A model generated the notes under the pieces. That model did not search any database, was not told the origin of the DNA, and saw only the letters and a list, made by a program, of their open reading frames with translations. Of a DNA stretch of 64,000 bases, positions 23,246 through 34,000 are shown one piece after another. Location of the stretch: contig JAULSN010000009.1 in the NCBI GenBank assembly GCA_033439765.1, positions 248,001 through 312,000 of the forward strand. The letters run 5' to 3'. The translations under genes and the position numbers were made by a program. The stretch is from Lasiosphaeria ovina (taxonomy: Eukaryota; Ascomycota; Sordariomycetes; Sordariales; Lasiosphaeriaceae). The stretch's first letter is position 1. Every line of letters starts with the position of its first letter.

Positions 23246-23291
23246 CATAAGCCGAGAACCGACAGCGGCTGGCGCTATGACTCGACCGATG

Positions 23292-23308
23292 CCCCCCCCC
23301 CCCCCCCC
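23292..23308 (+). repeat. Poly-C tract, 17 bases
   Basis: Seventeen C directly beyond the upstream end of the DnaJ fragment. Confidence 0.95.
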
Positions 23309-24758
23309 GGGTTCGCGAGATCTGCGCCTGCGCCTGCGGTGCCGAGCGCCAGAAAACCTCCCAGTCTGGTGTTGGAGGAAAGCCGGGACATGTGTGGAGG
23401 GATGAAGGCTTGGAGGTTTGGAAAAGAGGAAATGTTTCGAAATTTTGGCCGGATGAGAGAACATATACTTCCACAAAAGTGGAAGTAGGATGTGAGGGAG
23501 AGGTGAGAGGGCGAGACCTAAGCCAAGAGAAAATCACTTACCCCATAGGCTGGCTGGCTGCCTATACGTCGTGTATAGTATGGTAGGGAAGAAATGATAG
23601 ATATATATATATAAAATACGACGATTCCTAATGAAAAGTGCCTAAAAGGCTGTATTGTGACAGAGTCTGGGACTCTGTATGTGGAAGAATTGTGGTGCAA
23701 GTAAGTAAAGAGGGTTTACCGAAGTCAGGGACTTTGAAGCTGGATTGCTGGTTCCAACAGTAGTCACAGGCCTAAGCTAGTGATACCGTTGGAAAGTGGA
23801 GATCAAGGCGGTCAGAATGGTATGCTGATGGTGATGATTGGAGATGTGGTTGTATTGTTATTGGATGTAGAAGGAAAAAGGAGAGTGGGAGAGCGTAACG
23901 GTTTAACGGCTATTTAACGGTTTTGGATCTTCATTTTCTCAACCTCGCTTTTTCTTTATTTCTTATAATTCCCCTTCGCCAACCTGACGTGAGTTGGCCG
24001 AGATAATTATGTCTTTTTTCGTTTGCTTTAGGAGTGACTTCCACAGCTAGATATACAACCGAAGCTCGTACCAATACGTGTGGTAAACTATACCGTCAAC
24101 CGTGTCCATGTCATTCCAGACAACATATCGGCCGCCTAGGGGGACGAGGTTGGTTGCGTCTCGCAGCTCCTGGTACGCGGCCGGCAGGCGGCGCACTACC
24201 ACCATGAAGAAATCTCCACGTGCCATTATTAGTTGATATTGGTGTAGGAGCCTGGCCACACACGGGAGGGCAGCACGGGAGGGCAGCACGGGAGGGCAGG
24301 TCGGGAGGGTGGATATCAACTACGGATGGATTACGTGGTGTGGTATAGTGTGTAAGATGCCAAGTATAGAAGCTGATGGGTTTCAGAGCCAAGGCACAGA
24401 AAATGTCAAACACAGCCTTACTAGGTAGTTTGTCTTCATTATATAAAAAAGGGGCAGTGCAGGGGGGGTGTGCACAGGGCCTTGATGGGCATGAGCCATT
24501 TCGCCATAGGAGAACCTTCAGAGACTACCGGCTTTAGCTAAGTGCAATAGTGGAGAAACCCAAACCAGCAGCAGAGCTATTTTATCACCGGTAACAAACT
24601 TCCCCCGACTTGAAGGGTAGCGGAATATGTTGCTAGGGTTGCGACCATATGGCTGCTATTGCCCAGAGGGACAGGCAGCAGGTATCGGTATCTATTTTGT
24701 CTGCTGGCATAACCGCAACGGCTCACCTGAGCCCGGCATCAAGCAGTGCCAGCCCTTC
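23309..24758. other. Retroelement relics and unplaced fragments
   Basis: At 23628-23672 lies the inverted copy of the 598-645 relic. At about 23780-23895 a sequence (ATACCGTTGGAAAG through TGGTTGTATTGTTATTGGAT) has a RIP-mutated counterpart at about 30720-30850. A minus frame at 24232-24050 reads GDFFMVVVRRLPAAYQELRD and then LGGRYVVWNDMD, protein-like but unrecognised. A GGAGGGCAGCAC unit is repeated three times near 24265-24300. Confidence 0.45.
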
Positions 24759-24928
24759 CGAGCGAAGCGAGCAGCCCGCGGCAGGCGCCCCCGGAGGGCC
24801 GCCGGAGGCAAAGGAGGGCAGGAGAGAAGCACAAAAAAGGGCTTGTCTGGCGGTTTGGTTCTGTTTTCCTTCGCTTTGCCTCCGGCGGCCCTCCGGGGGC
24901 GCCTGCCGCGGGCTGCTCGCTTCGCTCG
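24759..24928. repeat. Perfect 55-bp inverted repeat (hairpin element)
   Basis: Left arm 24759-24813 (CGAGCGAAGCGAGCAGCCCG onwards) and right arm 24874-24928 are perfect reverse complements, separated by 60 bp. The arms are very GC-rich. A diverged single arm recurs at about 51570-51625. A 289-codon ORF (24627-25496) crosses the hairpin and I take it as an artefact of GC content. Confidence 0.92.
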
Positions 24929-25504
24929 AGGAGCCTGGCACGGGAACGAGTCAGGCCGCGGCGGAATAGCCGCTCAGCGTGCCGCCCCGGCCCCTGGAGA
25001 GCAACTACGGCCCACACGTGCTGCTGCCTCCGCCTCCGCCTCCATCAGTGCCATCCAGAGCGGCATGGCTCAGCAGACGAACCCGGCCCAACCGGCTCAG
25101 CGACCGCGCCAGCCGCCCCAGCAGCAGCAGCATGTCATGGTCGTGGCCCCTGGTGTGCCAGTCGCGGTGCCTGACAGCAAGGAGTGCACCACAATGTGCA
25201 CGGTATTGTACTGCATATATCCATCGAACCGTGTGTCGTTTGCTGTGGAAGTTCCCACTGGACAGTTCCGCTCACACGTCGGTCACTCTGCCACACGTCC
25301 GCGCACCAGCTCGCCTCGCACCAAAACGCGGTGGTGGGTAACGTTAGCTCCAGTGCAACACCTGGTTCTGTGCAGTCGGTGGTGGAACATGGTTCACCAA
25401 GACTTTGGAGTCCACTCGACGATCTATTACGGCGCCCAACCGCTTATGCACAAGCCCCGTTTGCTCGGCGTCGGGCGTCGAGTCCGGAGACGATGAACTA
25501 ACTG

Positions 25505-25663
25505 GAAAATCAAAACCGCGGCGTCGGTGGGGAACTTGAAGAGGAAGATGACGCCGTAGACGGGGTGCAGCTGGGCGAGGGCGTCGGGGTCGAGCGAGAG
25601 CAGCTCCTCGAACTGGACGTTCTTGACCCCAAGGTTGTCAAGCAGGTATGTGAAGACGCCCTA
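25505..25663 (-). pseudogene. Ubiquitin C-terminal hydrolase UCH37/UCHL5-type, single exon
   Basis: From an acceptor TAG (minus strand, plus 25661-25663) an uninterrupted frame reads [40 protein letters not shown] and FKFPTD. This is the start of the UCH37 catalytic domain (GVFT.LLE.LGVK.VQ.EEL..L....[12 protein letters not shown]). The next exon with the catalytic Cys is absent, as is the WSTIESD exon upstream. The piece has no indel or stop, so it is either recent or an accurately kept exon. UCH37 trims ubiquitin chains at the proteasome; this fragment alone cannot. Confidence 0.78.
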
Positions 25664-25930
25664 ATCGACCCGGCGTATATGTCAGTATAAGCTCGGCTTC
25701 GTAGTAGTGTCGCCACAATCAGATGCCGTTCAGTCGCGGGCGACCAAAGGCCTAGCACTGGCAAGGCGCGACACTCTTTCGAGCGCTGCTCACTAATGGA
25801 AAAGAACAAGCCCGTCTCCACGTACCGCATCAGACTCGACTGTGATTCGCCCGTCAGCTATCTAGCTTCATCGCCTAAGAGCTCCAGGAACCCGCATCCG
25901 AAGCCAACTAAACGACGCCAACCCGGCCAT

Positions 25931-26278
25931 CTATTTCCTGCCTTGACACTCTCTCATGAATCGTCTGGGCCGACACTTGAAAAAAAAAAAAACATGCCCC
26001 GTGCCAGTGCTAGTTCCGGTAACGGTGTTGGCGTCGTCCAGAATGTCATATATGGCATCCGTGCGCCGTGAGGATGCATTGTCACCTACCTTAGGTTCCC
26101 GTCCTGTCCTTCGCGCCCTGGAATCTGGACGCTGTCGGCGTGCCCGAAAGACGAGACCCCGGAAATGTGCCAAAACTCGGCGACCGGGGTGTGGCATCGT
26201 GGGAATGTGTGCGGCGCAGACGGCGCTGGTGAACAGGAGCGCGGCCACGCAAGAAAACGAAGTCGAGGACGATACCAT
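25931..26278 (-). CDS. Possible small secreted protein
   Basis: A 115-codon ORF begins MVSSSTSFSCVAALLFTSAV followed by CAAH. This is a typical fungal signal peptide with a likely cleavage after CAA. The mature part is basic (RRQRPDSRARRTGREPK) and then polar, with only one cysteine early on, so it is unlike a disulfide-rich effector. The 3' part runs into an A tract (plus 25979-25992) that reads as a Phe run, suggesting the ORF is truncated or frameshifted. No homologue is recognised. Confidence 0.35.
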   Translation of the reverse strand: MVSSSTSFSCVAALLFTSAVCAAHIPTMPHPGRRVLAHFRGLVFRARRQRPDSRARRTGREPKVGDNASSRRTDAIYDILDDANTVTGTSTGTGHVFFFFKCRPRRFMRECQGRK

Positions 26279-26589
26279 GTTTTCCTGATTTTTTTTTCCC
26301 CGTCTGTGCGGTACCGAATGGTGTTAAAGATTCAGACGAAAGGAACGAAAGGCTGCAGACTCCAGAGCACGGCAGAAAGAAGTTAAGGAAAGTGCGATGG
26401 CCTTATAAAGACGAAGAAGCGGCTCTCTTTCTTTCGCTCCGATACCTTGACGTATTACGCAGGCAAAAGCAGCAACTTCGACGAAGAGTTTGGCAATATT
26501 TAGTGCCATATTACCGGCGGGTGGTGGGCAGCAGACCAGGTCAAAGCTGTACATATTGTACCTTTCCTTCTCGACAGCGACGACATTAG

Positions 26590-26900
26590 CGAGGTGTTAT
26601 TCGGCAGCCGGGCACCATCAATCCGACAAGCAGGAAACGCCCTTCTCCTATCAGCAAGAGTTGAGCAGTGGTTTGACACATACCATCTTCTCATCGTCCC
26701 GGTTGATGCAGAGGAAGACCCCATTGTGCGCTATGGCAAGTTGACGTTATCTCCTCCGACATTCGAAATTCAATGGTATGGCCAGGGGTAGTTATTGGTG
26801 GAGACTTGGACAAAAAGGAGCGGGGCCGCCTGCAGGTGCAGAAGGACGAGTTCAACACCCACCGCGCGCTCCTCATCGCTCAGTCGATAGTGCGAGAGAT
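26590..26900 (+). pseudogene. Possible fungal HNH-nuclease-like fragment
   Basis: One frame reads LFGSRAPSIRQAGNALLLSA, RVEQWFDTYHLLIVPVD and ARYG-like VRYGKLTLS. Fungal HNH-domain proteins carry a comparable N.LLL....HE.FD...+.I.P segment. The upstream part (SCTYCTFPSRQRRH) might hold Cys/His ligands. A following frame gives KKERGRLQVQKDEFNTHRAL. The assignment is tentative and the frame is broken before and after. Confidence 0.28.
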
Positions 26901-27194
26901 ATGGACAAAGAGACTCCCGCTCCTATAGGGAATCTTCTGGAAGAGACTGCAGTGCAGCAGACCGGCGACGATATTTCAGTTTATGACGGCAGTCACAACT
27001 TGGGCAATCAGAGTGTCGCGTTAGTACGCAGGTTTCGGTCTCGTATGTCTCGCGACGGCCCTTTATTGCCAAACCTGCCCATTCATCTTGAAACAATCTA
27101 GGCAGATACTTTGCACCTCGGCCGGCCACTACCAACTTGTTAACTCGCCTCCGCTTTAATGGCGTCCGTCCATTTTGCTCCGCGAATGGCCTGA

Positions 27195-27470
27195 ATACGA
27201 CGGGCGCCACCATCCAGAGTATATTGCTCCGACATCCGCCACGAGCACCAAGGTACGTGCGGGTCGTCTGACGAGCGACGGATTAGCGGCGAGCGCTTCA
27301 ACTTCTTCGAGGACTGTCCCGAGGCCAAGACGTGCACGCTGGTGCTGCGCGGCGGCGCCGAGCAGTTCATCGCCGAGGTGGAGCGGTCGCTGCACGTACG
27401 ACGCCATCATGATCGTCAAGCGGGCCATTCGCAACTTTCTTCCATTTCGAACATGTCGAGGTTGAAAGCG
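27195..27470 (+). pseudogene. CCT7 (TCP-1 eta) chaperonin fragment
   Basis: After a damaged stretch recognisable as GATIQS..., the frame reads [36 protein letters not shown] and, after a shift, [15 protein letters not shown]7 of the cytosolic chaperonin has nearly the same sequence ([35 protein letters not shown]+RA). It is the junction of apical and intermediate domains. The rest of the roughly 560-residue protein is missing. At least three frameshifts occur in under 300 bp. Confidence 0.85.
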
Positions 27471-27914
27471 ATAATGACGGCTGGAACGGCGACGGCGACT
27501 GAGACAGAGACTAGATATGCAAAAGGGGTATTTCAAAGTCAGCTCAATAGTGGAGGGCGTGGCTCGTCCAACGCGGTTACGGTCCAATATGAGAGGGGAA
27601 CATCCCACCACCTAATGCCGTATACAGACGCCGTATCACCCGCGTCCGCGAGGGAGATATATTAACTAGTAGGATGAAGGCGACCGTCCATTTAGTATTG
27701 AGAATGACGACTTTTGGCGTTTATTATAGAGGGGCCTGGTCTAGACGTTGGTTCATCGGCCAGGACGATGTCTCGCTGTCTGACATTGATGCGAATGGGC
27801 CGCTACAGGGTTAGGGTTTTGTATGGAGGATCGATTCAGGGGTGTTGTTTACCACGCCGCCACCAACAACCGTGCTACCTGGCCGGCCAACCAACTCACG
27901 TTGCAACATGGTCT

Positions 27915-28405
27915 CAAACCCCAATGTTGAAGAAGATGCCGGCCGTGATGGTGTTCTTGTAGTCGTAGCCGTTGTTGGACAGGGGGATCTGCCAGCGCAG
28001 GCCGCCGCCGCAGCAGCTCGCCGTGTCCCAGCGCTCGGCCTGGGTGTTGAAGAAGACGGCCTGCGCCAGGGCGAGCCACTGGGGCTGGCCCGGCGGGCGG
28101 GTTCTGGAGGTTTGTCTCGGCGGCCAGCATGGCCGACATGCCCCCAAAACCCTTGATCGTCGTTGCCCAGCGACGCGGTCCAGTTGGGCGGCATGTAGTT
28201 GTTGTCGGGCTGGTTGGCCTGGAAGGTGAGCGCGGCCTCGGTGTCGTTGTTGGCACCACCCTCCCACCAGTAGTACGGCCCGCCGGGCGGCGGTCCCGGC
28301 AGGATCCCCGGCGTCCCGCCCGGCTGGTTCCCCACGTAGTAGGTCCACAGGTTGGCGGCGATGGCGCTGGCGGCCGTCTTGATCGAGTGGGTGGGAGTAA
28401 TATCT
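27915..28405 (-). pseudogene. GH76 alpha-1,6-mannanase (DFG5/DCW1 family), broken
   Basis: The minus strand reads [20 protein letters not shown], then [74 protein letters not shown] and [20 protein letters not shown] followed by TITAGIFFN. These are the successive helices of GH76 cell-wall mannosidases, including the paired Asp (NDDQGFWG) of the family. About 17 residues are deleted after WWEGGA, where ..G.L.DYW..TGD is usual, and at least two frameshifts follow. The N-terminal signal peptide and C-terminal half are missing. The intact protein would be GPI-anchored at the cell wall. Confidence 0.85.
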
Positions 28406-29020
28406 GATTAGTTGACCCCGTGTTCAGTCAGATATGCCCCCGGCCCCGGCAGATGTGGCCCCCCAATTTCGTATCGACGACCCTGTAGATTACGCTATCC
28501 TGGGTGCTATATATGACGAAGGAGGGGACTGACAAAAACACTACCCGACTCCCGTCGCTGTCTATTGGAAAACCTCAGAATACTGATAATGTTGGCTGCA
28601 AAAACATGAGATAAAAGTTTAATCTTGTGTAATAGCAATGTTTCGCATCGACAAGTTGGTCCAGGCGGTGGAGGCGTTCGTATGCTGCGGAATCCGTAGG
28701 TGGCTCTACACGTGTACTGTACCAGCTCGGCACGGGCTCGTGCCTGGTCATCCAAGACGTGGTTGAACAGCTCTTTCAGCACCGAGAAGTTCTCTATTTG
28801 TAACGTGAGTTGTCTAAGAAGCCCTAGTGGACTTGTGGAGCCAAAGTTAGATGACCTCGAAACGTTTAATCTTTCAAGAATAGATGAATCAATTCATTGA
28901 CCTATTGACCTATTGACTTGACGGCAAACTCCCAGTAACTTGCAAGCAGCACAACCGTCATGAAACTGCTTCAGGGTTCAAACATCAGGAAGTTTTGCTT
29001 GCCTCGCCAGATAGAGAAAA
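28406..29020. other. No gene recognised
   Basis: A minus frame at 28800-28610 (FSVLKELFNHVLDDQARARA) looks helical and protein-like but has no recognised family. The remainder is stop-rich. Confidence 0.35.
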
Positions 29021-29192
29021 GTCGAGCGCCTCCAATATATGCACGAGGTTTTCAACCTGATGTTCGATAATAGACTGATTTTCCCTCCGATCCCACGTCC
29101 ACGGAGAATTTTAGAATGCGGCTCCGGATCTGGTTCGTGGGCCTTGGAGGTTGCAGAGCAGCATCCGGAGACATTTGTATTCTCGCCCGACT
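29021..29192 (+). pseudogene. LaeA-like SAM methyltransferase, motif I exon
   Basis: The frame reads QYMHEVFNLMFDNRLIFPPI, then PRPRRILECGSGSGSWALEV and AEQHPETFVFSPD followed by a stop. Fungal LaeA/UMTA-type methyltransferases have an H.......L.G.L..API....R+LD.GTGTG.WA.. segment, motif I of the SAM-binding fold; the Gly-x-Gly-x-Gly is kept as GSGSGS. Only this exon-sized part remains; motifs II and III are not found downstream. Confidence 0.66.
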
Positions 29193-29574
29193 AGAACCTG
29201 TAACAAGTTTGAGGGGTGTTCAAAAACCGAAATATCACAACTGGATTACTGAGGCAGGTTCGCGCAGGCGACGGGTGCATCAGTTGATTGGGCGTCACGG
29301 TTCGGACAGACAAAAAGAAGATAGCAGTAATTTGAGAAAGGCGACATGAGCTCCGGCGTGTATGCACTGTGGTCTGAGCGGGTCGGTTGGGTGAGACTTT
29401 TGTGCTTGTGCAACACACGAAACTGCACTGGTTTACACGGGTTTAATCCGTACCTGGGCCTCATGGCCTTCGCTAGTGTTGCTAAGCGGCGTACACTCGT
29501 GTCAATCGGCGCCGTGGTCTCCATTATGTCGGATATTAATATCCAGTTAGCAGGCTGCGGTGCGTAGTTGCAAA

Positions 29575-30370
29575 ATTGTGTTGATGCCCAGCTGGCTCAG
29601 CGACGGCGGCAGCCGCCCCAGCAGCAGCAGCAACAGCAGCACCACCCCCACCAGCAGCAGCCGACGCCGACGCCTCGGCCGAAACAACATACGCTTGGTC
29701 TGGAACTTCAAACGTCTTGTTTCCTTCTCTAGTTCCTTGGTTGCCTTCCTTGGTTGCCTTGCGAAGAAGCTTTGGATGTTTTGAGAGTCCATCCTTTTCG
29801 TTCCACATTTCCCTTTTCTTCGGTTTTAGCTGCTCAAGCTGTTGGAGCGCTTCATCTTTTCCTCCGTATCACCGTCGAGCGTAATGAGCTCGTCATCGGA
29901 GGAGCTGCCAGAATCGTCATCTCCGAGGTGTATGGTCTACGTCCGCTTTCGACACTTAAGACCGGCCGCTCTTGGCTTCCTCTTCTTGGTTTTGATTGAA
30001 GAGACGATTCTCACTTCTGACTCGTCCTCAGCTTGGGGGCGATCGCGCATTTTGGCTAGTAAGCTCGTCGATCTTATGGTCCATTAGCATAATCAGACCT
30101 TGGCTTGCCGGGCGGTACCGCACAAGCTCTTGTTGCTGCTGGTGTTATTTGGCCTGTTGCTGCTGGTGTTATTTGGCCTGTTGCTGCTGGTGTTGCTGCA
30201 GTTCGTGGACCTGCTGCCGGAGGTTGGTCGTAAGTGTCGAAAGCGGACGTTAAATGTCTTGTTTCCTTCTCTAGTTCCTCAGTTGCCTTCCTTGGTTGCC
30301 TTGCGAAGAAGCTTTAGATGTTTTGAGAGTCCATCCTTTTCGTTCCGCATTTCCCTCTTCTCGAGCCGAG
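29575..30370. repeat. Local duplication with Gln-rich/coiled-coil coding remnants
   Basis: The segment CTTGTTTCCTTCTCTAGTTC through GCGAAGAAGCTTT and TTTTGAGAGTCCATCC occurs at about 29713-29822 and 30258-30363. On the minus strand it encodes a charged helix (SKHPKLLRKATKEGNQGTRE). Between them three direct units of TTGTTGCTGCTGGTGTTATT type (30120-30200) would encode Gln-rich repeats on the minus strand, in which some Gln codons have become TAA. No family is recognised. Confidence 0.6.
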
Positions 30371-32029
30371 TCCTAGACGATCAGGGAGCGGAGCCCCGAG
30401 GTGGATTTGTCCAGGATGGAGTCCCCGTTGGTTCAGGAGGTGATCCCAGAGCTAGGCCCGTCCACGATTGAGCAGGGGAGCCCCAACCCCAACCCCTTCG
30501 ACAAAGAAGACTACGCATCCTCTTGGCCCGAGGATATGTTGTTTAGTAAGTTTGTCCTTCCAGACCCAAAAATCGAGGTACCTTTCCCTCGTACCCTTCC
30601 AACTCTGCCCTGCCAACCACCACGCCAACCTTTTCTGCTCTGCCCTTTTCCGCAACCACCTCGGTTTTAGCTGCTCAAGCAAGCTGTTGGAGCGCTTGTT
30701 CCTTGGGGAGCATTTTTTAATACCGTTAGAAAGAGAAGATTAAATGGAATAAAATAGTATAAAGAATGTATTATTTGAAGGACTGGTTATATTATTGTTA
30801 GATATAGGATAAAAAAGAAGTGTTGGAGTAAGAGGGAGAGAGACCCTCGATATATATATAGTTTTAACGTACAGGCTATATTTCCTTATTCCGGCTCTAT
30901 CCTAGGTGGCCTTATTTCCGGCTCGAGTAACCTAGTTCCTTCGGTTATTGGAAAAGTAAGCTTTTTTATACAGGGTGTGCCAAATTATGGGCTTGGCTAA
31001 CTCCGGTAGCTTAGCTGGGCGACGGATCCAAATATATCCAGAACTTCTAGGGTAGAACTTCGACAAGGGATTCGCCTCATCAAGCTATCGTGAATCTACC
31101 CGCGATATCTCTACTTCGCTAACCGTTTCCTACTAGAGAGGGCGGCATTCCTTACGTGGGATGTAGAACGAATATTAGACGGCCTGACCGGAACTGATGT
31201 AAGAAGCATACGTAAATCCCTAGTAATTCGGGAGGAAGATACAATCTGGAAAGGGCAGGGCGCTGCCGGATGTCCCATATCTGGTCGTATAGCAGGTGCA
31301 AGGCGCGACCGCAAGTTGGCCCCGAGAATAAGCCAGGGATGCATTGACAGCGGTAGTGGATTTTGTAAATATCTTTTTCAGAAGGGGCTTTGAGGTGTGG
31401 AAACAGGTCAGCCGCCGGGGCGAGAGGGCCGTCGCCTTGGTTTGCGTGTTCGTGTTAATGAACGCATTGAGCTCCAGATTTTCAATCCGGATCTGGGTCC
31501 ACCCGCTACCAGGGTCGACCTCGATGAGCTGGGAGTATTAGAACCGACCTACAATAACGCGCTGTGGATCATACCTGATTTTCATTCGCCATATCGATGA
31601 CTTGGAAGTCGCATGAAAGTTGAAAAGTTGCGATAGGCCAATCTTGTAGGGGAGGGGGCTAATGACGGCGAGACGCAAAGTCCTGAAGGTGATTTCGGTG
31701 AAGGATGAGGTGTCTTATATGTCGCACTCAAGCCGAAGTCCAAGGAGGCCTCTCAACACGGTAATCGCTGAGTTCAGCACCACGTCAAAGGGACAACATC
31801 TTCGGGCCCTTCGATGGCGCACAGGCTTGGCTACTGAGGCTTGGACCACGCTGTTGGCGGCCGGGTACAGAGTTCCGTAACCGACGACGGTGACTGTTGC
31901 CGGAGGTTACATAGGGCGATGTATTGGGGCAAGGGGGAGGAGCTGCGCAAAGCAAGTCATGGATTGATTCCCTCTGCCGAGGCCACTGCGGATCATCCTC
32001 TGCTCATAAAGCGTTAATTCTAGATTCTC
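30371..32029. other. No gene; RIP-like AT-rich relics
   Basis: A plus frame at 30416-30580 (SPLVQEVIPELGPSTIEQGS) ends at a GTACCT that might be a splice donor, but no continuation was found. From 30715 to 30960 the DNA is AT-rich and matches the cleaner sequence at about 23780-23895, consistent with a RIP-mutated retroelement piece. A TACAGGGTGTGCCAAATTAT word at about 30970 resembles the end of a DNA transposon, but no inverted partner was found. Confidence 0.4.
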
Positions 32030-32415
32030 GCCTCCACCTGTTATAGCCACTACTCAGACGCCAGGTTATTTGGGATAGGAAAGCACTCAGAGGTGTCGCC
32101 GACGGCAGTGATATGCTTGGGCCGAAAACGTGGGAGAGTGTTCCTCCGACTAACAGAGGACGAGGACCGTAGTTGTCAAAGAGATGGCCAAATATAGGGG
32201 CAAGTACAAAGAGAAGAAACGTCTGCATAGAAGGGATATAACCAATGGAACTTGGCAAATAGGCTCTGAGCCGGTTGGTCTGGTAATATATCTGGAAATC
32301 GCCGATACAGGATATCCATCCCACACTGACAAACATACAACACCACGCCCCTAGTACCACGGGCCAAGCCGATAAGCCGCCCTCTAGGAATTCGTCGCCA
32401 GGAGGTTCCACCTTT
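32030..32415 (-). pseudogene. MFS monocarboxylate-transporter-like (MCT), N-terminal fragment
   Basis: The minus frame reads EGGLSAWPVVLGAWCCMFVS, GWISCIGDFQIYYQ, LPSSIGYIPSMQTFLLFVLA, PIFGHLFDNYGPRPLLVGG and HVFG. Fungal MCT-type transporters share PDGG..AW.VVLG.WC..F.SFGW.N.IGVFQ.YY, then S...I.WI.S...F........G.LFD.YG.R.L...G. Three membrane helices are recognisable. After HVFG the sequence degrades and stops, so roughly a quarter of a transporter remains. This piece is almost free of frameshifts. Confidence 0.82.
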
Positions 32416-33508
32416 GACTCAGGAAGCGCAAGGTTGTCGCAACTATCTTATTTTCCACCATGACGGAGATCTACGAGAGCCTGATAATTCGGGTCACCCG
32501 GGATAGTGTAATCTTCGACGTCCATTTCGAGATCGATACCGGGCGGCACACCCTATAACCGGAGCTGATACATAATTCGTGATTTAAGGGAGGTAAGCTG
32601 AGACATTTCGGTATTGAGAGATAATTGAATGACATTGAAGTCCGAAGACAGATATAATCCCCGGAGCCTAGATCGATTTAACTTATTTGAGAGGAATGAG
32701 CGTCTCACCGCAGACCAAAAGCCTTGTGTTTATATATCGCCGTGGGAGGCGAGCTCAGCGGAAACCCGGTAGTTTGGTGCTCGGCCCCTCCGGCCGACCC
32801 GGTGCTTATCGAGGCAGTGCTATTTCAGGTGAACCGTTCAGCTCCGCCCCACTGGTCTCCCTATTAAAGGTCAGTTCAGCCTCACTATTCGGTTAAATTT
32901 AGGCCCAACCGCCTCTTTAGGGGTGCATTGATTAGAGCCTCAATGGCACATCATTCTTTCGAAGCGCCTAGGTCCTATATTTACATGCGCAGGCCCATCT
33001 GTTTGCTATTTTCGCCATGGACCTTCCCGTACCCGGATTGGGTGGTCAGACAGGTGAACCACCGACATGCAACGTGCTGCTCTAGGCTCCCAGGCTTCAA
33101 ACCGAGACCACGGCCAAGATGCATCGCCCCGGCACGTTCCAGTTCTACTCGGCTCTGTTTGACGCGTAGTTGTCGGCTAGGGTTATGGTCCTACAAGCGG
33201 GTCCGAATACGCCAATGATACGGGTCGAGGTGCAGTCTCGGGCTCGAAGATTCTCTAAATTGGGTCCGGTCTGCGATGGACGGCCGCTTATTCGAACCCC
33301 ACTTCAGCTCTGTATGGATCCTCACGGTTGCAGAATGATGATACTAAGTTCATCCGGGTTATGCAAACCTCCAGTGATTAGGGCTTTAACTTGGCCTCTT
33401 TTGTTTTATTTGAGTCTTAGAAGTATCTTGCCTATATTATTATCGATTATTCACTTCTTATAGTTGGGGAGAAAACATATTGTTTCACGACAAAATCCTC
33501 AATGCAAA
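32416..33508. other. No gene recognised
   Basis: A minus frame just upstream of the transporter fragment (LEMDVEDYTIPGDPNYQALV) is protein-like but unplaced. Other ORFs have no family. AT content rises between 33360 and 33480. Confidence 0.35.
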
Positions 33509-33524
33509 CCCCCCCCCCCCCCCC
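33509..33524 (+). repeat. Poly-C tract, 16 bases
   Basis: Sixteen C, about 15 bp upstream of the F-box start codon. Confidence 0.95.
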
Positions 33525-33538
33525 GGCACTTCTTCCGG

Positions 33539-34000
33539 CATGGCATCGCTGCTTTCCCTACCTAACGAAGTTCTTCTAATAATCCTTCGAAGCCTTTACT
33601 GTCCGGCTTGTCTGTAAAAGCCTAGCAAACGTTGAGCAGGAGGTAGCATTCGAAAATCTCGAATTCTTACAGGATAAGGAAGGGGTAAAGAGATTAATTC
33701 AATTATCAACGTCTTCCATATCCAAACCGGTCCGAAAATTAAGTTGCTATTTCGAGGTATTTGATACGGAATTAGCTTTAAGCTTAGAGACATTCACAGC
33801 TCGGCTACGACTTCGACACCATCAGCTAAACCAATTTGAAGGATTCGAGGAATTGTGCCTCAGAAACCCGGGCCAAGCACCCCTGGGAATATTCGAGGAG
33901 ACTCTCCGGGTTAGTCTCCTTGCCGGTCTGCGTCACCTTCATTTGGGTTTGGGATGTTGTGGTTGGACCAGCAGAGCCTCAATTTTCGGGCCTCTCCGGT
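33539..34000 (+). pseudogene. F-box protein, frameshifted in the F-box
   Basis: It starts MASLLSLPNEVLLIILRSL and, after a shift near 33600, continues VRLVCKSLANVEQEVAFENL, EFLQDKEGVKRLIQLSTSSI and LETFTARLRLRHHQLNQFEG. The pattern LP.E+L..I...L......VRLVCK.....+ is a standard F-box, which links substrates to Skp1 in SCF ubiquitin ligases. A few bases are missing in the loop between the F-box helices. The downstream frame stays open to about 33950 without a recognisable substrate-binding repeat. Confidence 0.68.

Noticed and set aside
24627..25496. 289-codon plus-strand ORF rich in Ala/Pro/Arg
   Set aside because: It crosses the perfect inverted repeat at 24759-24928 and overlaps the UCH37-bearing side; composition follows GC content and no domain is visible.
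30965..30995. Tc1/mariner-type terminal inverted repeat (TACAGGGTGTGCC...)
   Set aside because: No inverted partner and no transposase remnant with a DDE pattern were found within several kb.
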